Source: Corynebacterium sanguinis
GTDB lineage: Bacteria > Actinomycetota > Actinomycetes > Mycobacteriales > Mycobacteriaceae
DNA: 64,000 bases
Assembly: GCF_007641235.1 (NCBI RefSeq)
Contig: NZ_CP038157.1
Span: 744,001-808,000, forward strand
Reading direction: 5' to 3'
The notes under the pieces were generated by a model, which worked only from the letters and a program-made list of their open reading frames with translations, had not been told where the DNA came from and ran no database searches. Shown one piece after another: positions 1 to 8,969 of the stretch; positions within the stretch are counted from its first letter, which is position 1; the number at the start of each line of letters is the position of its first letter. The position numbers were made by a program, and so were the translations under genes.

Positions 1-1464
1 ACGAGCATCGCGGAATCCTCCATCACGGTCCCGCGCGTGCGCCGCGTCGTCGACTCCGGCCTGTCACGGGTGCCGCGTCGCGACGCCGCGCGCGGCATGA
101 CGGGGCTGGTCACGGTCTCGGCGGCAAAAACCAGCGCCGACCAGCGCGCGGGCCGCGCCGGCCGCCTCGGCCCCGGCACCGTCGTGCGCGCCTACTCTCA
201 GTCCGACTACCAGCACTTCGCGCCCGACATCGCCCCGGAGATCACCACCAGCGACCTCACCTCGGCCGCGCTGGCGATGGCGGCGTGGGGCTCGCCCGAC
301 CTACCTCTGCTCGATGCCCCACCGGCGCAGGCGATGGAGGATGCGAAGGCCACCCTCACAGAGCTCGGTGCGCTGGATGGTTCGGGCATCACCGAGTTCG
401 GGCGGAAGCTCGCGTCGCTGCCGCTGGATCCCCGGCTCGGTGCGGCGCTTTTGCGCCACGGAAGCGGAGCGGCGGAGACCGTCGCGGGGCTCGCGGAGGG
501 GATGGGCGGCGACCTATCGCGGGCGCGTGCCCCGCGCAACCAGGTGCGGCGCCTCGAGCGGCTTGTCCACAAGTCGGCCCCGGTCGACCCCGGTGAGGTC
601 GTCGCCACGGCCTACCCGGGCTGGGTGGCCAAGAACGTGGGGGGTGCCTACCTGCTGGCCAGCGGCACCCGCGCGACTCTGGACGCCCAGATGGGACAAC
701 CTGAATGGATCGCCGCCGCCGAGGTCCAGCTGACAAAGGGCGGCGCCGTGATCCGCTCCGCGGCACCCTACGCCCTGCCCACCGAGCGCATAGCGGAGGA
801 AACCAGGGCATCGCTTATCGACGGCGCGGTGCGCGGCCGGAAAGTCACCGCCATCGGCGCAATCGAGCTGAGCTCCACACCGGTGAAGCTGAGCCCGGAG
901 GAGGCAATGGAGGCTCTCTCCGGCGTCAACTTTGAGGCATTCCGGTTGGACGAGGGCGCGCAGCGTCTCAAGGACCGCCTCGATTTCCTTAACGCCACCG
1001 TCGGAAAGCCGTGGCCTGACGTCGCGTGCGGGGATTACGCCCCGGAGATCGCGGAGCTCGCCAGGGGGGCGTCGATAAGCAGGCTCGACATGCGCGCAGC
1101 GCTGATGCGGCAGCTGCCCTGGCCGGAGGCCGCGAAGCTGGACGAGCTCGCCCCGGAGCGCCTCGAGGTGCCCAGCGGCTCGCACCCGCGGGTGGACTAC
1201 GCTACGGGGCGGCCAGTTGTGCGCGTCAAGCTGCAGGAATGCTTCGGGCTGGCGCAGTCTCCGACGTGCGCCGGGGTGAAGGTGCTGTTCCATTTGTTGT
1301 CCCCAGCCGGGCGCGAGCTGGCCGTGACGGATGACCTGGTGAGTTTCTGGGATGGGCCCTACCAAGAAGTGCGCAAGGAGATGCGCGGGCGCTACCCCAA
1401 ACACCCCTGGCCGGAGGACCCGTGGACGGCGACGGCGACGGCGCGGACGAAGAGGAAGATGTGA
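1..1464 (+). CDS. hrpB: ATP-dependent RNA helicase HrpB, C-terminal part (5' end outside window)
   Basis: Partial gene: the reading frame is open from base 1, so the start and the DEAH core lie outside. The visible 487 residues begin inside helicase motif V (TSIAESSITV) and carry motif VI (QRAGRAGR), both typical of DEAH-box helicases. The long tail with a winged-helix/HA2-like segment and the ending WP.DPW are as in HrpB. HrpB proteins are NTP-dependent RNA helicases of uncertain physiological role in bacteria. The stop is TGA. The neighbour downstream is unrelated. Around codon 357 (base 1069) the gene uses the rare ATA isoleucine codon within a 12-base word that recurs through the window (see findings). 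Confidence 0.9.
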   Translation, partial: TSIAESSITVPRVRRVVDSGLSRVPRRDAARGMTGLVTVSAAKTSADQRAGRAGRLGPGTVVRAYSQSDYQHFAPDIAPEITTSDLTSAALAMAAWGSPDLPLLDAPPAQAMEDAKATLTELGALDGSGITEFGRKLASLPLDPRLGAALLRHGSGAAETVAGLAEGMGGDLSRARAPRNQVRRLERLVHKSAPVDPGEVVATAYPGWVAKNVGGAYLLASGTRATLDAQMGQPEWIAAAEVQLTKGGAVIRSAAPYALPTERIAEETRASLIDGAVRGRKVTAIGAIELSSTPVKLSPEEAMEALSGVNFEAFRLDEGAQRLKDRLDFLNATVGKPWPDVACGDYAPEIAELARGASISRLDMRAALMRQLPWPEAAKLDELAPERLEVPSGSHPRVDYATGRPVVRVKLQECFGLAQSPTCAGVKVLFHLLSPAGRELAVTDDLVSFWDGPYQEVRKEMRGRYPKHPWPEDPWTATATARTKRKM

Positions 1465-1488
1465 GGGACTAGACCCTTCCTGGAACCC

Positions 1489-1608
1489 TTACCCAAACCG
1501 CGGATCGCACACCGGTGACTCGCTGTCCGGCTTCGCGCACGTCACGCCACCGAAATCAATCCACTGCCCTTCCTTCAGTTCGTGTTGAGCAGGCGGGCAA
1601 CACCATAG
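1489..1608 (-). pseudogene. possible 3' remnant of a small secreted-protein gene
   Basis: The gap between the helicase and the Fic gene holds an open minus-strand frame of about 40 codons that ends in TAA. It has two cysteines spaced as in small secreted proteins (GGVTCAKP followed by SPVCDPRFG). There is no in-frame start codon or ribosome site, and an ATG with a hydrophobic start lies in another frame just upstream. It may be the tail of a broken lipoprotein or secreted-protein gene. Very uncertain. Confidence 0.2.
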
Positions 1609-1695
1609 AGTCGACAAGGGGAGTTACCCGACGCAACTGAATCCTAAGCTTTTCTCTTTACGCAGACACGAAACTATGAGCCAGTAAAATTGTGC

Positions 1696-1715
1696 GTTTT
1701 CGCTTCTGCGAAAAC
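1696..1715. promoter_or_regulatory. perfect palindrome (operator candidate) over the fic promoter
   Basis: GTTTTCGC-TTCT-GCGAAAAC is an exact inverted repeat. It lies nine bases upstream of a -10-like TATGAT (1725-1730) and covers the position of the -35 element. The predicted transcription start coincides with the A of the fic ATG at 1737, so the mRNA would be leaderless. A protein bound here would block fic transcription. The winged-helix domain at the C-terminus of the Fic protein is a natural candidate for self-repression (inference). Confidence 0.55.
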
Positions 1716-1736
1716 ATCGACTGATATGATCGCCGT

Positions 1737-2912
1737 ATGGTGTGGCCGTCTGTCGAGTACGAGGAACTGCCGTGGCATTCATCGTCGCGGGGGATGTCTC
1801 GCCGCACTGCGCGCAACGCTCCGTTGACGTACAAAAGCGCAGTAGTGCCCCGCATCGCAGATGCGCAGGTCAATCTCGATGCGGAGACCACAACGCTGCT
1901 AGAAACAGCGACTCTCGCGGTCAAGGAATTCGACCTCAGTCACGCTCACTGCATCGTCCCGTTCACCCCCCTTTTGCTGCGCAGCGAGTCGTTTGCATCC
2001 AGCCAGATCGAACAGCTCACCTCATCGGCTCGGCGGATCCTGGAAGCAGAGCTCACCGAACTCGCTGGCACCAACGCGCGGTTGATTGTGGCGAACACAC
2101 GGCAAATGCAGGAGGCAGCGTCGATCGAAGGGGCGTCGACAAGCACGCTCCTTTATATGCATGACGTCTTGCTGCGGGATTCTGCCCCGGAAATCACCGG
2201 CGTCCTACGCCAACAACCGGTGTGGATCGGGGGCCACGACTTCTACCCTCGCGACGCACTGTTCGTGCCCCCGCACCACGGTCACCTTCCCGCCCTCATG
2301 GAGGATCTCGAGGCATTCGTGGCAAGGCGAGACCTCCCAATCCTCGTTCACGCCGCTCTTGCACACGCGCAGTTCGAGACTATCCACCCATTTGCCGACG
2401 GCAACGGCCGCACAGGGCGCGCCCTCGTGCATGTGCTGCTACGACAGCGTGGTCTCACCAGGGAAGCATCACTGCCCCTCTCTGCGGGCCTCCTGACCGA
2501 AATCGACTCCTATTTCACGGCGCTCGACTCCTACAGGGAAGGCCGGCCACAGGAGATCATTGACGTCTTCATTCACTCGGCCATCAGCGCTGTGGAGCGC
2601 GGCACATGGCTTGCGGCCGAGCTCAACGTCTTACGAGGTGAGTGGGAGGGGGAAGTAAGCGCCCGTGGTGATGCGCTCGTGTGGCAGCTCATACCTTTAT
2701 TGCTGCGGCGCCCTATGGTGACTTCGAGGATTGTCGCCGAGGAGTTGAACACTACGCCGGTCAGTGCGCGCAAGGCACTGGATACACTGGAGGGCACGGG
2801 AATCCTCGCATCGGCGATGCTGGATAAACGGACGCGAGCATGGCGGGCTGTCGAGGTCCTCGACCTGCTCGACGAGTTCGCTGCCCGCGGTGGGCGCCGT
2901 CAGGCACCGTGA
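1737..2912 (+). CDS. Fic family protein with C-terminal winged-helix domain
   Basis: Fic proteins transfer AMP or another nucleotide-derived group to a hydroxyl of a target protein. The signature HPFADGNGRTGR is intact at residues 217-228, including the catalytic histidine and the phosphate-binding loop. Near residues 84-89, SSQIEQ resembles the auto-inhibitory (S/T)xxxE(G/N) helix of class II Fic proteins, with Q in the last position. Residues about 315-375 look like a winged helix (RRPMVTSRIVAEELN, then a recognition-helix-like segment), as in the common 391-residue Fic-wHTH architecture. The start at 1737 fits a leaderless transcript. No antitoxin gene is adjacent, in keeping with built-in inhibition. 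The cellular target is unknown. Confidence 0.9.
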   Translation: MVWPSVEYEELPWHSSSRGMSRRTARNAPLTYKSAVVPRIADAQVNLDAETTTLLETATLAVKEFDLSHAHCIVPFTPLLLRSESFASSQIEQLTSSARRILEAELTELAGTNARLIVANTRQMQEAASIEGASTSTLLYMHDVLLRDSAPEITGVLRQQPVWIGGHDFYPRDALFVPPHHGHLPALMEDLEAFVARRDLPILVHAALAHAQFETIHPFADGNGRTGRALVHVLLRQRGLTREASLPLSAGLLTEIDSYFTALDSYREGRPQEIIDVFIHSAISAVERGTWLAAELNVLRGEWEGEVSARGDALVWQLIPLLLRRPMVTSRIVAEELNTTPVSARKALDTLEGTGILASAMLDKRTRAWRAVEVLDLLDEFAARGGRRQAP

Positions 2913-3000
2913 GGTTGTGCCACGGGTCGGATAATCTGCCGCAGCCGTTCCACCGCATCCATTTTCTTTAATTGAGTTGCCCCCACTATTGTCGACGGAC

Positions 3001-4470
3001 ATGACGACGGACTCGAAGACCCACACTGTCACGCAGTGGGCCCTGGTCTCGCTGATCATCGGCTCCACCATCGGGTCCGGGATCTTCGCCCTGCCCCAAA
3101 ACATCGCCTCGGTGGCCAGCCCCGGCGCGATGCTCGTCGGGTGGGCAATCGCCGGCGTGGGCATGCTTTCCATCGCCTTTGTCTTCCAGATCCTCGCCCT
3201 GCGCAAGCCGAACCTGGATTCCGGGGTGTACTCCTACGTCCGCGCGGGCCTGGGCGACTTCATCGGCTTCACCTCGGGCTGGGGGTACTGGTTGGGCTCG
3301 GTGATTGCGCAGGTGGGCTACGCCAACCTGTTCTTCTCCACCATCGGCCATTACGTGCCGGTACTGAGGAACAACTTGGTGCTCGCGGTGGCGACATCCG
3401 CGCTGACGTGGGTGATCTTCGCCGCTCTCACCCGCGGCGTGAAGCAGGCCGCGCTGATGAACCTGGTGACCACGGTGGCCAAACTGGTGCCCATCGTAGC
3501 CTTCATCGTCCTAGTCGCCTTCCTCGGTTTCAGCTGGGACACCTTCACCCTCGACTTCTGGGGCGAGCGCTCGGGGGCGTCGTTTAGCGAGCAGCTCCAG
3601 GGCATCATGCTGTTTACGGTGTGGGTATTCATCGGCATCGAGGGAGCGAGCGTGTACTCCAAGCAGGCGCGCACGCGTGGCGACGTCGGCCGCGCCACCG
3701 TCATCGGCTTCCTCTCCGTGCTCGGTCTCCTCGTCGCCGTGTCCACTCTGTCCTACGGCGTGCTCAGCCGCGAGGAACTCGCCGCGCTGCCGGAGAACTC
3801 CATGGGCGCGGTCCTCGAGGCGGTCATCGGCCCGGCCGGAGGCGCGCTGATTTCAATCGGTCTGTGCCTGTCCGTGCTGGGCGCCTACGTGTCGTGGCAG
3901 ATGCTGTGCGCGGAGCCGATCGTGATGATGGCCAACGACGGTCTGCTGCCCACCCGCCTCGGCCGCACCAACTCGGCCGGCGCACCGGTGATCGCCCAGC
4001 TCATCTCCACCGCGGTGATCCAGGCCTTCGTGATTATCTTCTACGTCAGCGAGGCCTCGTACACCTCCATGGTGCAGCTCGCGACCATCATGTACCTGCT
4101 GCCGTATATCTTCTCTTCGCTCTACTTGGTGCTCCTCGCCGTGCGCGGCAAGGGGCTCACCCACCCGCACGCGGGCACGCGTTTCGACGACTCCGGGCCC
4201 ATAGTCGGTGCCCAAGAAAACCAGAGGCACCTCCTCATCGGCGTCCTCGGCGTCATCTACTCGCTGTGGCTGATCTACGCCGCCGACCCCGTTTACGTGC
4301 TCTTCGGCGCGCTCGCCGTCATTCCCGGGCTTGTCCCTTACGTGCTAACGCGGCTGAGCAGGCGCGAGAAGCTGTTCAACGGTTTCGAGTGGGCCGTCGT
4401 GGTGATCGTCGTCGCCGGCGCAATCGTCGCCGTCACCGGCTTACTCAATGGCACCCTTGCTTTTGGCTGA
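3001..4470 (+). CDS. APC-family amino-acid transporter (basic amino acid/polyamine antiporter type)
   Basis: Integral membrane protein of 489 residues with about 12-13 hydrophobic segments. The N-terminus carries the APC substrate-binding motif SLIIGSTIGSGIF and the GWAIAGVGML segment seen in ArcD/LysI-type arginine-ornithine or lysine exchangers; the exact substrate cannot be read from sequence. In-frame TTG codons occur at 2977 and 2989, but ATG 3001 is preferred because the family starts here and a -10-like TATTGT (2987-2992) would make a leaderless message. Its 3' end overlaps the convergent TetR gene by 30 bases. Confidence 0.88.
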   Translation: MTTDSKTHTVTQWALVSLIIGSTIGSGIFALPQNIASVASPGAMLVGWAIAGVGMLSIAFVFQILALRKPNLDSGVYSYVRAGLGDFIGFTSGWGYWLGSVIAQVGYANLFFSTIGHYVPVLRNNLVLAVATSALTWVIFAALTRGVKQAALMNLVTTVAKLVPIVAFIVLVAFLGFSWDTFTLDFWGERSGASFSEQLQGIMLFTVWVFIGIEGASVYSKQARTRGDVGRATVIGFLSVLGLLVAVSTLSYGVLSREELAALPENSMGAVLEAVIGPAGGALISIGLCLSVLGAYVSWQMLCAEPIVMMANDGLLPTRLGRTNSAGAPVIAQLISTAVIQAFVIIFYVSEASYTSMVQLATIMYLLPYIFSSLYLVLLAVRGKGLTHPHAGTRFDDSGPIVGAQENQRHLLIGVLGVIYSLWLIYAADPVYVLFGALAVIPGLVPYVLTRLSRREKLFNGFEWAVVVIVVAGAIVAVTGLLNGTLAFG

Positions 4471-5043
4471 CGCGACAATCGGCCACAGCATCTCCGCCAT
4501 CGCGCGGGCGTGGGCCCTTTTGTCGCGTAGGTCGAACGCCGTGCGCATGACCACGCTGCCCACCACCATGGTGGCGATGACTCCGCCGTTGACGTCGGCC
4601 GAGAAGCTGCCCACCTCAACACCCTTGCGGTAGTAGCGTGCGAAACCATCGAGCAGTTCGGAGACGACGCGCTCGCGCCACTCGCCGATAAACTCGTCCG
4701 AGCTCGACACCGTGGCGCCGATCAGGCGGATGCCGATCTTGTTCTCTAGGTGATCCTGCACGCTGGCCAGGTACTGTTCGAACCCCTTCTGCGTGGTGGG
4801 GTACTCCGTGGGGATTTCCAGCGTCACCCGGCGAAGGGCGTCGATAAGCATGTCGATGCGATCGTTGTAGCGCCTGTAGATGGTGGTCTTGGCCACTCCA
4901 GAATCTGCCACGACGGCGTCAATGGTCACCGCCGGGAACCCTTTTTCGCGCGCGAGTTTGAGCACGGAGCGGACAATCTTCTCCTCGGTCGCTGCCCGGC
5001 GCTTTGGCCGCTGACCTCGAACCGGCGTCTCAGTGTTGGTCAT
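4441..5043 (-). CDS. TetR-family transcriptional regulator
   Basis: A 200-residue protein with the TetR helix-turn-helix near residues 22-68 (ATEEKIVRSVLKLAREKG, then a segment ending TTIYRRYNDR). The remaining all-helical part would be the ligand-binding and dimer domain. It is convergent with the amino-acid transporter (30-base overlap of the 3' ends) and divergent from the AbrB-type membrane protein across a 57-base AT-rich gap. The second arrangement makes the AbrB-type gene the likelier target. The ligand is unknown. Confidence 0.9.
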   Translation of the reverse strand: MTNTETPVRGQRPKRRAATEEKIVRSVLKLAREKGFPAVTIDAVVADSGVAKTTIYRRYNDRIDMLIDALRRVTLEIPTEYPTTQKGFEQYLASVQDHLENKIGIRLIGATVSSSDEFIGEWRERVVSELLDGFARYYRKGVEVGSFSADVNGGVIATMVVGSVVMRTAFDLRDKRAHARAMAEMLWPIVASAKSKGAIE

Positions 5044-5100
5044 TGGCTAATAATGACACATCCATAGGAGCGAAAACTTAGATATAGGAAAATTTGCTGC

Positions 5101-6135
5101 TTGAGTATCATCGCCCGAGTGCACACATGGCTCAGATGGCTGATCGTCGCTCCCACATCGGTCGCACTCGGCTTCGTGCTCTCTCACCTCGGAGTCCCGG
5201 CGGCCTGGATCCTCGGCGCCATCCTCGCCTCCGGCGCAATGGCGCTGGCCAGCGGACGGGATCTGCCCGTCGACCCACGTATCCTCTCAGCCGCCCGTGG
5301 CATCATCGGGGTCATCGCAGCGCTGCCGCTGGCCAACGTGCCCCCGCGCGAGCTGCTCAGCTACCTCGCCCCGGGCGTGATGGTCGCGGTGGTGACGGTG
5401 GGCCTCGCGTTTGCCGGAGGCCTGTTTTTGGCCAGGCACGGCGTGTCGCGCGAGACGGGGATACTTTCCCTGCTCGCAGGCGGGGCGTCGATGATGCCCG
5501 CGGTCGCCGAAGACGTCGGCGGGGACCCGCGGTATGTGGCGCTGTCGCAGTACCTGCGGCTACTGGCCGTCTCGGTGACCCTGCCGCTGGTTGCCGCGTT
5601 TCTCACCGCGCCCGGCGGGACGGGCCACGCCCCTGAGGCCAGCGCGTGGTGGGTGTGGCTGCTCATCCCCGCGCTCGTCGCGGTGGGCCAGCCGCTGGGC
5701 ACACTGCTCCACATGCCGAACTCGAAGGTGTTCGGCCCGCTCGTACTCACCGCGGTTGTCGCCTCGGTTATCGACGCCCCCCTGACCCCGCCACCGGCCA
5801 TCTCGATTGTGGCCTTCCTCGCGATCGGGTGGCTCTGCGGCGGCGGCCTCAACGTTCCCGCTCTCAAGCTCTTCGCGCGCCTGCTGCCGGTCACCGTGAC
5901 CTACATCGTGGCGCTGATGGGGGCGTGCGCCGCTGTGGGCCTGGTGGTCTCGGCGTGGCTGGATATCACCTACTACGAGGGCTACCTCGCCACCAGCCCC
6001 GGCGCGATCGAGACAGTGCTGGCGCTGTCGGCGGAAGGCGGCGCGGGGCCGGCCGTGATCGCGATCCAGCTCATCCGATTGTGCGGGGTACTGATGTTCG
6101 CCGCCTACCTGCCGAAGCTGCTCAAGCGGCTATAG
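5101..6135 (+). CDS. AbrB-family membrane protein (AmoA/COG3180 type)
   Basis: Hydrophobic protein of 344 residues made of two similar halves, each with the AbrB-duplication membrane motif: the first has GVPAAWILGAILASG near residues 30-45 and the second repeats the pattern around residues 190-330. Family members are often annotated as regulators or ammonia monooxygenases, but the sequence is plainly a polytopic membrane protein, probably a transporter. The start is uncertain: TTG 5101 or GTG 5119. The gene is divergent from a TetR gene, and its stop overlaps the end of the convergent DUF885 gene by six bases. Confidence 0.75.
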   Translation: MSIIARVHTWLRWLIVAPTSVALGFVLSHLGVPAAWILGAILASGAMALASGRDLPVDPRILSAARGIIGVIAALPLANVPPRELLSYLAPGVMVAVVTVGLAFAGGLFLARHGVSRETGILSLLAGGASMMPAVAEDVGGDPRYVALSQYLRLLAVSVTLPLVAAFLTAPGGTGHAPEASAWWVWLLIPALVAVGQPLGTLLHMPNSKVFGPLVLTAVVASVIDAPLTPPPAISIVAFLAIGWLCGGGLNVPALKLFARLLPVTVTYIVALMGACAAVGLVVSAWLDITYYEGYLATSPGAIETVLALSAEGGAGPAVIAIQLIRLCGVLMFAAYLPKLLKRL

Positions 6136-7788
6136 CAGTTCCTGGGCCAGAAGGTCCATCGGCATTGAGCCGAGACGCAGGGCGCGGCCGTGGAACTCGC
6201 GCAGCGTGGCGCCCTGGGCAAGCGCTTCGTCGCGAAGCTCGAGCCAGGCGCGGTAGCCCACGGCGCAGGCGGCCGCCTGCCCCGGCCAGCCCATGTAGCG
6301 GTCCAGCTCGAAGCTGCGGCGGGTCTCAGCCATGGCGGTGTTGTCGCGCAGGAACGCCTTGGCGTACTGGGCATCCCACACGCCGGTCTTGTCCGGCGTC
6401 TTCTTGTGCAGATGGACACCGATGTCAACGATAACGCGGGCGAGCTGCAGTCGCCTCGAGTCGAGGTGGCCAAGCCGCATGGCCGGGTCCTCGAAGAAGC
6501 CGTAGGAATCCATCAGGTGCTCGGCGTAGAGCGCCCAGCCCTCGGAGTGCGCGGCGTTGACGTAGACGCTGCGGCGCCACAGGTTCAGGTTGCTGCGCTC
6601 GGTCAGCGCCGTCGCGGACTGCACGTGGTGGCCGGGCGCACCCTGGTGGAAGATGTGGGTCAGCTCGTGCCAGGTGTGCAGCGCTTGACTGCCCTCCGGC
6701 ATGGACCACCACAGGGTGCCGGGGCGGACCATGTCGTCGCTCGGCGGGGTGTAGTACAGCCCGCCGCTGCCCGTCTGGTCGATCGCGCAGTCCAGCCGCT
6801 CCACGCCCCGGGGGATGGTGAAGCAGTTGTCACGCAGCACGTCGTAGGCCTGGCGGGTGGTCTCGACCATCCAGTCGAGCAGCTCGTCGGAGGAGCGAAG
6901 CGTGTAGCGCTCGTCCTCGTTGAGCTTGCGGTACGCCGCGTGGATCGTGGTGGGTGCATCGAACATGGAGTTGGTCAGCTTCGACTGCTGCTCGACTAAC
7001 TCGCGCAGACTCTCAATGGCCCACTCATAGGTTTCATCGAGGTCGACCTTGCGGCCGAGAAAGAACTGGGAGAGGAACTCGTAGCGTTCGCGGCCCACAC
7101 CGTCGTCGTGCGGCGCCATCGGCGAGAGCTCGGTGGACAGCCAGTCTGCCATGTCCTGGAAGGCGTTCTTGGCGTCACTGACCACCGCCGCTTCAGCGGA
7201 TACACCGAGGTGCTCGAGCATCGAGCCCTCATCCCCGAGCGCTTCACACTGGCTGATCACGGCGTCGATCTGGCGGTGGGTGGCTACATCACCCTGGCTG
7301 GCCGCCTCGGCCAGCGACTCGCGGTAGCCGGCCAGCGCGTCGGCCACCTTGGACAGGCGGGATTCCACGTTGGCGATGTCGTCAGCGCTCTGCTTCGGCA
7401 TCAAACGCAAGCTGTCCCGGATGCGCTGGACAGGCGAGTCGATGTTGTTGAGCATCCGCAGGTCTTCGCCACGGTGGTGCAAGTCAAGCTCTTGGGTCAT
7501 GCGGTCGCGCAGGATCGCTGCGGTGAGCGTGTCTACCGGGTCGAAATCGTCGTCGTCGTCGGAATCGTCGGTGGAATCGTTGAGCGCATCGACGTCGGCG
7601 AGGAGGTCGCGGATGCGGTTCGCAAGGTCTTCCCAGTAGGCCGGGCTGAAGTCCTGGAGTTCGTGGTCGTGGCCCTCAATACCGATTCTCGAACCCAGGG
7701 TTGGGGAGAGCGCGACGAGGTCGTAGACGAAATCCTCACAGGTCGCGTCGAGCAGAGAGGGACTCCTTCCAGTTTGAGCAGACGTCAT
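6130..7788 (-). CDS. DUF885 family protein (zinc-peptidase-like)
   Basis: A 552-residue protein of the DUF885 family, which is related to gluzincin peptidases. The diagnostic region is HELTHIFHQGAPGHH near residues 379-393, followed by NAAHSEGWALYAEHLMDS, the second metal-ligand helix. In most family members the signature reads HEGxPGHH; here the glutamate is glutamine (codon CAG near 6639-6644), which may remove the catalytic base. There is an acidic low-complexity stretch near residues 70-85. No signal peptide is seen, so it should be cytoplasmic. It is divergent from the ROK regulator. Confidence 0.85.
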   Translation of the reverse strand: MTSAQTGRSPSLLDATCEDFVYDLVALSPTLGSRIGIEGHDHELQDFSPAYWEDLANRIRDLLADVDALNDSTDDSDDDDDFDPVDTLTAAILRDRMTQELDLHHRGEDLRMLNNIDSPVQRIRDSLRLMPKQSADDIANVESRLSKVADALAGYRESLAEAASQGDVATHRQIDAVISQCEALGDEGSMLEHLGVSAEAAVVSDAKNAFQDMADWLSTELSPMAPHDDGVGRERYEFLSQFFLGRKVDLDETYEWAIESLRELVEQQSKLTNSMFDAPTTIHAAYRKLNEDERYTLRSSDELLDWMVETTRQAYDVLRDNCFTIPRGVERLDCAIDQTGSGGLYYTPPSDDMVRPGTLWWSMPEGSQALHTWHELTHIFHQGAPGHHVQSATALTERSNLNLWRRSVYVNAAHSEGWALYAEHLMDSYGFFEDPAMRLGHLDSRRLQLARVIVDIGVHLHKKTPDKTGVWDAQYAKAFLRDNTAMAETRRSFELDRYMGWPGQAAACAVGYRAWLELRDEALAQGATLREFHGRALRLGSMPMDLLAQELL

Positions 7789-7829
7789 GAGGGCAAAGTC
7801 TAACGCAGAATTCTTCTATCCGTAAAGGC

Positions 7830-7842
7830 CAGAGCAGCTCTG
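7830..7842. promoter_or_regulatory. perfect 13-base palindrome between DUF885 and ROK genes
   Basis: CAGAGC-A-GCTCTG lies in the 113-base divergent gap. It is 46 bases upstream of a -10-like TATTAT (7889-7894), whose predicted start would give a leaderless ROK message from ATG 7902. Placement fits an operator for the divergent pair. Nothing else in the window matches it, so its role is inferred only from position and symmetry. Confidence 0.35.
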
Positions 7843-7901
7843 CCACGCTTGGTCTACCCCAAGTGGACAAAGCGGTCTATAGCGTTGCTATTATATTCAC
7901 T

Positions 7902-8969
7902 ATGAGCTCGTTTCCATTCTCCCGACCGCCGAGCCCGGCGGCAAAATGCCTGCACCTGATCAGGCTGCGGGAGCTGACGTCGAGAAGCGAGCTCGTTAAA
8001 GACACGCACCTGAGCCAGCCCACGATAACCCGCGCCGTCGCCGCCCTGGTCAAAGCGGGCTACGTCACCGAGCGCACCGACCTCACCCGCGCCGCAGGGC
8101 GCGGCCGCCCCACCGTGCCGCTAGAGCTGTCCGAACCGCGCGCCCTGCACGCCGGGATCGCCGTGGGCACCCTGTCGACCTACATCGCGCTGTTCGACCT
8201 CAAGGGGCGCACGGTGCGCAGCGTCGACATCGACGTTGAGGTCGCCGACGAAAGCCAAGACGACTTCATCCAGCGCATCATGGCCACGCTCAACCGGCTG
8301 ACCACAGGCGTAAGCCGCCCGCTGGCCACCGTGGGCGTGACCACCTCCGGCAGCGTCACCGGCGACGGCGAGGTCTACGCCCCGAACCTCGGGTGGCGCG
8401 ACGCGGAGATCGGCGCGCAGCTGCGCGAGCAATTCTCCGTACCCGTCGTGGTCACCTCGGCCGCCGCGGCGATCGTCGGCTCCGAGATCCAGTCCTCGCC
8501 CTCGCTTAACGACGAGGCCGTCCTGGCGCTATTCGCCGACGACTCTATCGGCTGCGCGCTGGCCACCGAGGAAGGCGTGCTGCCCATCGCGGTTACCCGC
8601 GACGACCTGACCACGCAGGGGCTAATCGACGCCATCGGGGAGCCGAGCATCCGCACGCTTCGCGACGCCGTGACCGACTCCGCGCACAAGCACACCACGC
8701 GCGGCGCTCTCGACGACCGCGCCCACCAGCTCGGCGAGCTCGCCGCGCAGCTCAGCTCGCAGCACGCGCCGTCGACCATCGTCGTCGCCGGCAGCGCGTT
8801 TATCGACGACCCACTGGCCCCCGCGCCCTTCGCCCGCAGCGTACGCGGCGCAGGCATCGACGTCGAGCTGCGGATGATCCCGACCCACCGCGAGGTGGTG
8901 CGCGACATCGCCCGCGCCGTGGCCCTAGACTTCGTGCTCCGCGAGCCCCTCGCGGTGGCGTCGCCCTAG
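7902..8969 (+). CDS. ROK-family (NagC/XylR-type) transcriptional regulator
   Basis: A 355-residue protein. Residues about 12-65 form a winged helix-turn-helix (LTSRSELVKDTHLSQPTITR), followed by a basic linker and a ROK/actin-fold sugar-binding domain (AGIAVGTLSTYIALFDLKG, then a phosphate-binding-like VGVTTSGSVTGDG). The zinc-binding CXCGXXGC motif of glucokinase-type ROK proteins is absent, so it is probably a regulator without kinase activity. I chose ATG 7902 over GTG 7863 because HTH-ROK proteins start near here and the -10 element supports a leaderless start. The 3' end overlaps the convergent carbonic-anhydrase-like gene by 45 bases. Confidence 0.82.
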   Translation: MSSFPFSRPPSPAAKCLHLIRLRELTSRSELVKDTHLSQPTITRAVAALVKAGYVTERTDLTRAAGRGRPTVPLELSEPRALHAGIAVGTLSTYIALFDLKGRTVRSVDIDVEVADESQDDFIQRIMATLNRLTTGVSRPLATVGVTTSGSVTGDGEVYAPNLGWRDAEIGAQLREQFSVPVVVTSAAAAIVGSEIQSSPSLNDEAVLALFADDSIGCALATEEGVLPIAVTRDDLTTQGLIDAIGEPSIRTLRDAVTDSAHKHTTRGALDDRAHQLGELAAQLSSQHAPSTIVVAGSAFIDDPLAPAPFARSVRGAGIDVELRMIPTHREVVRDIARAVALDFVLREPLAVASP

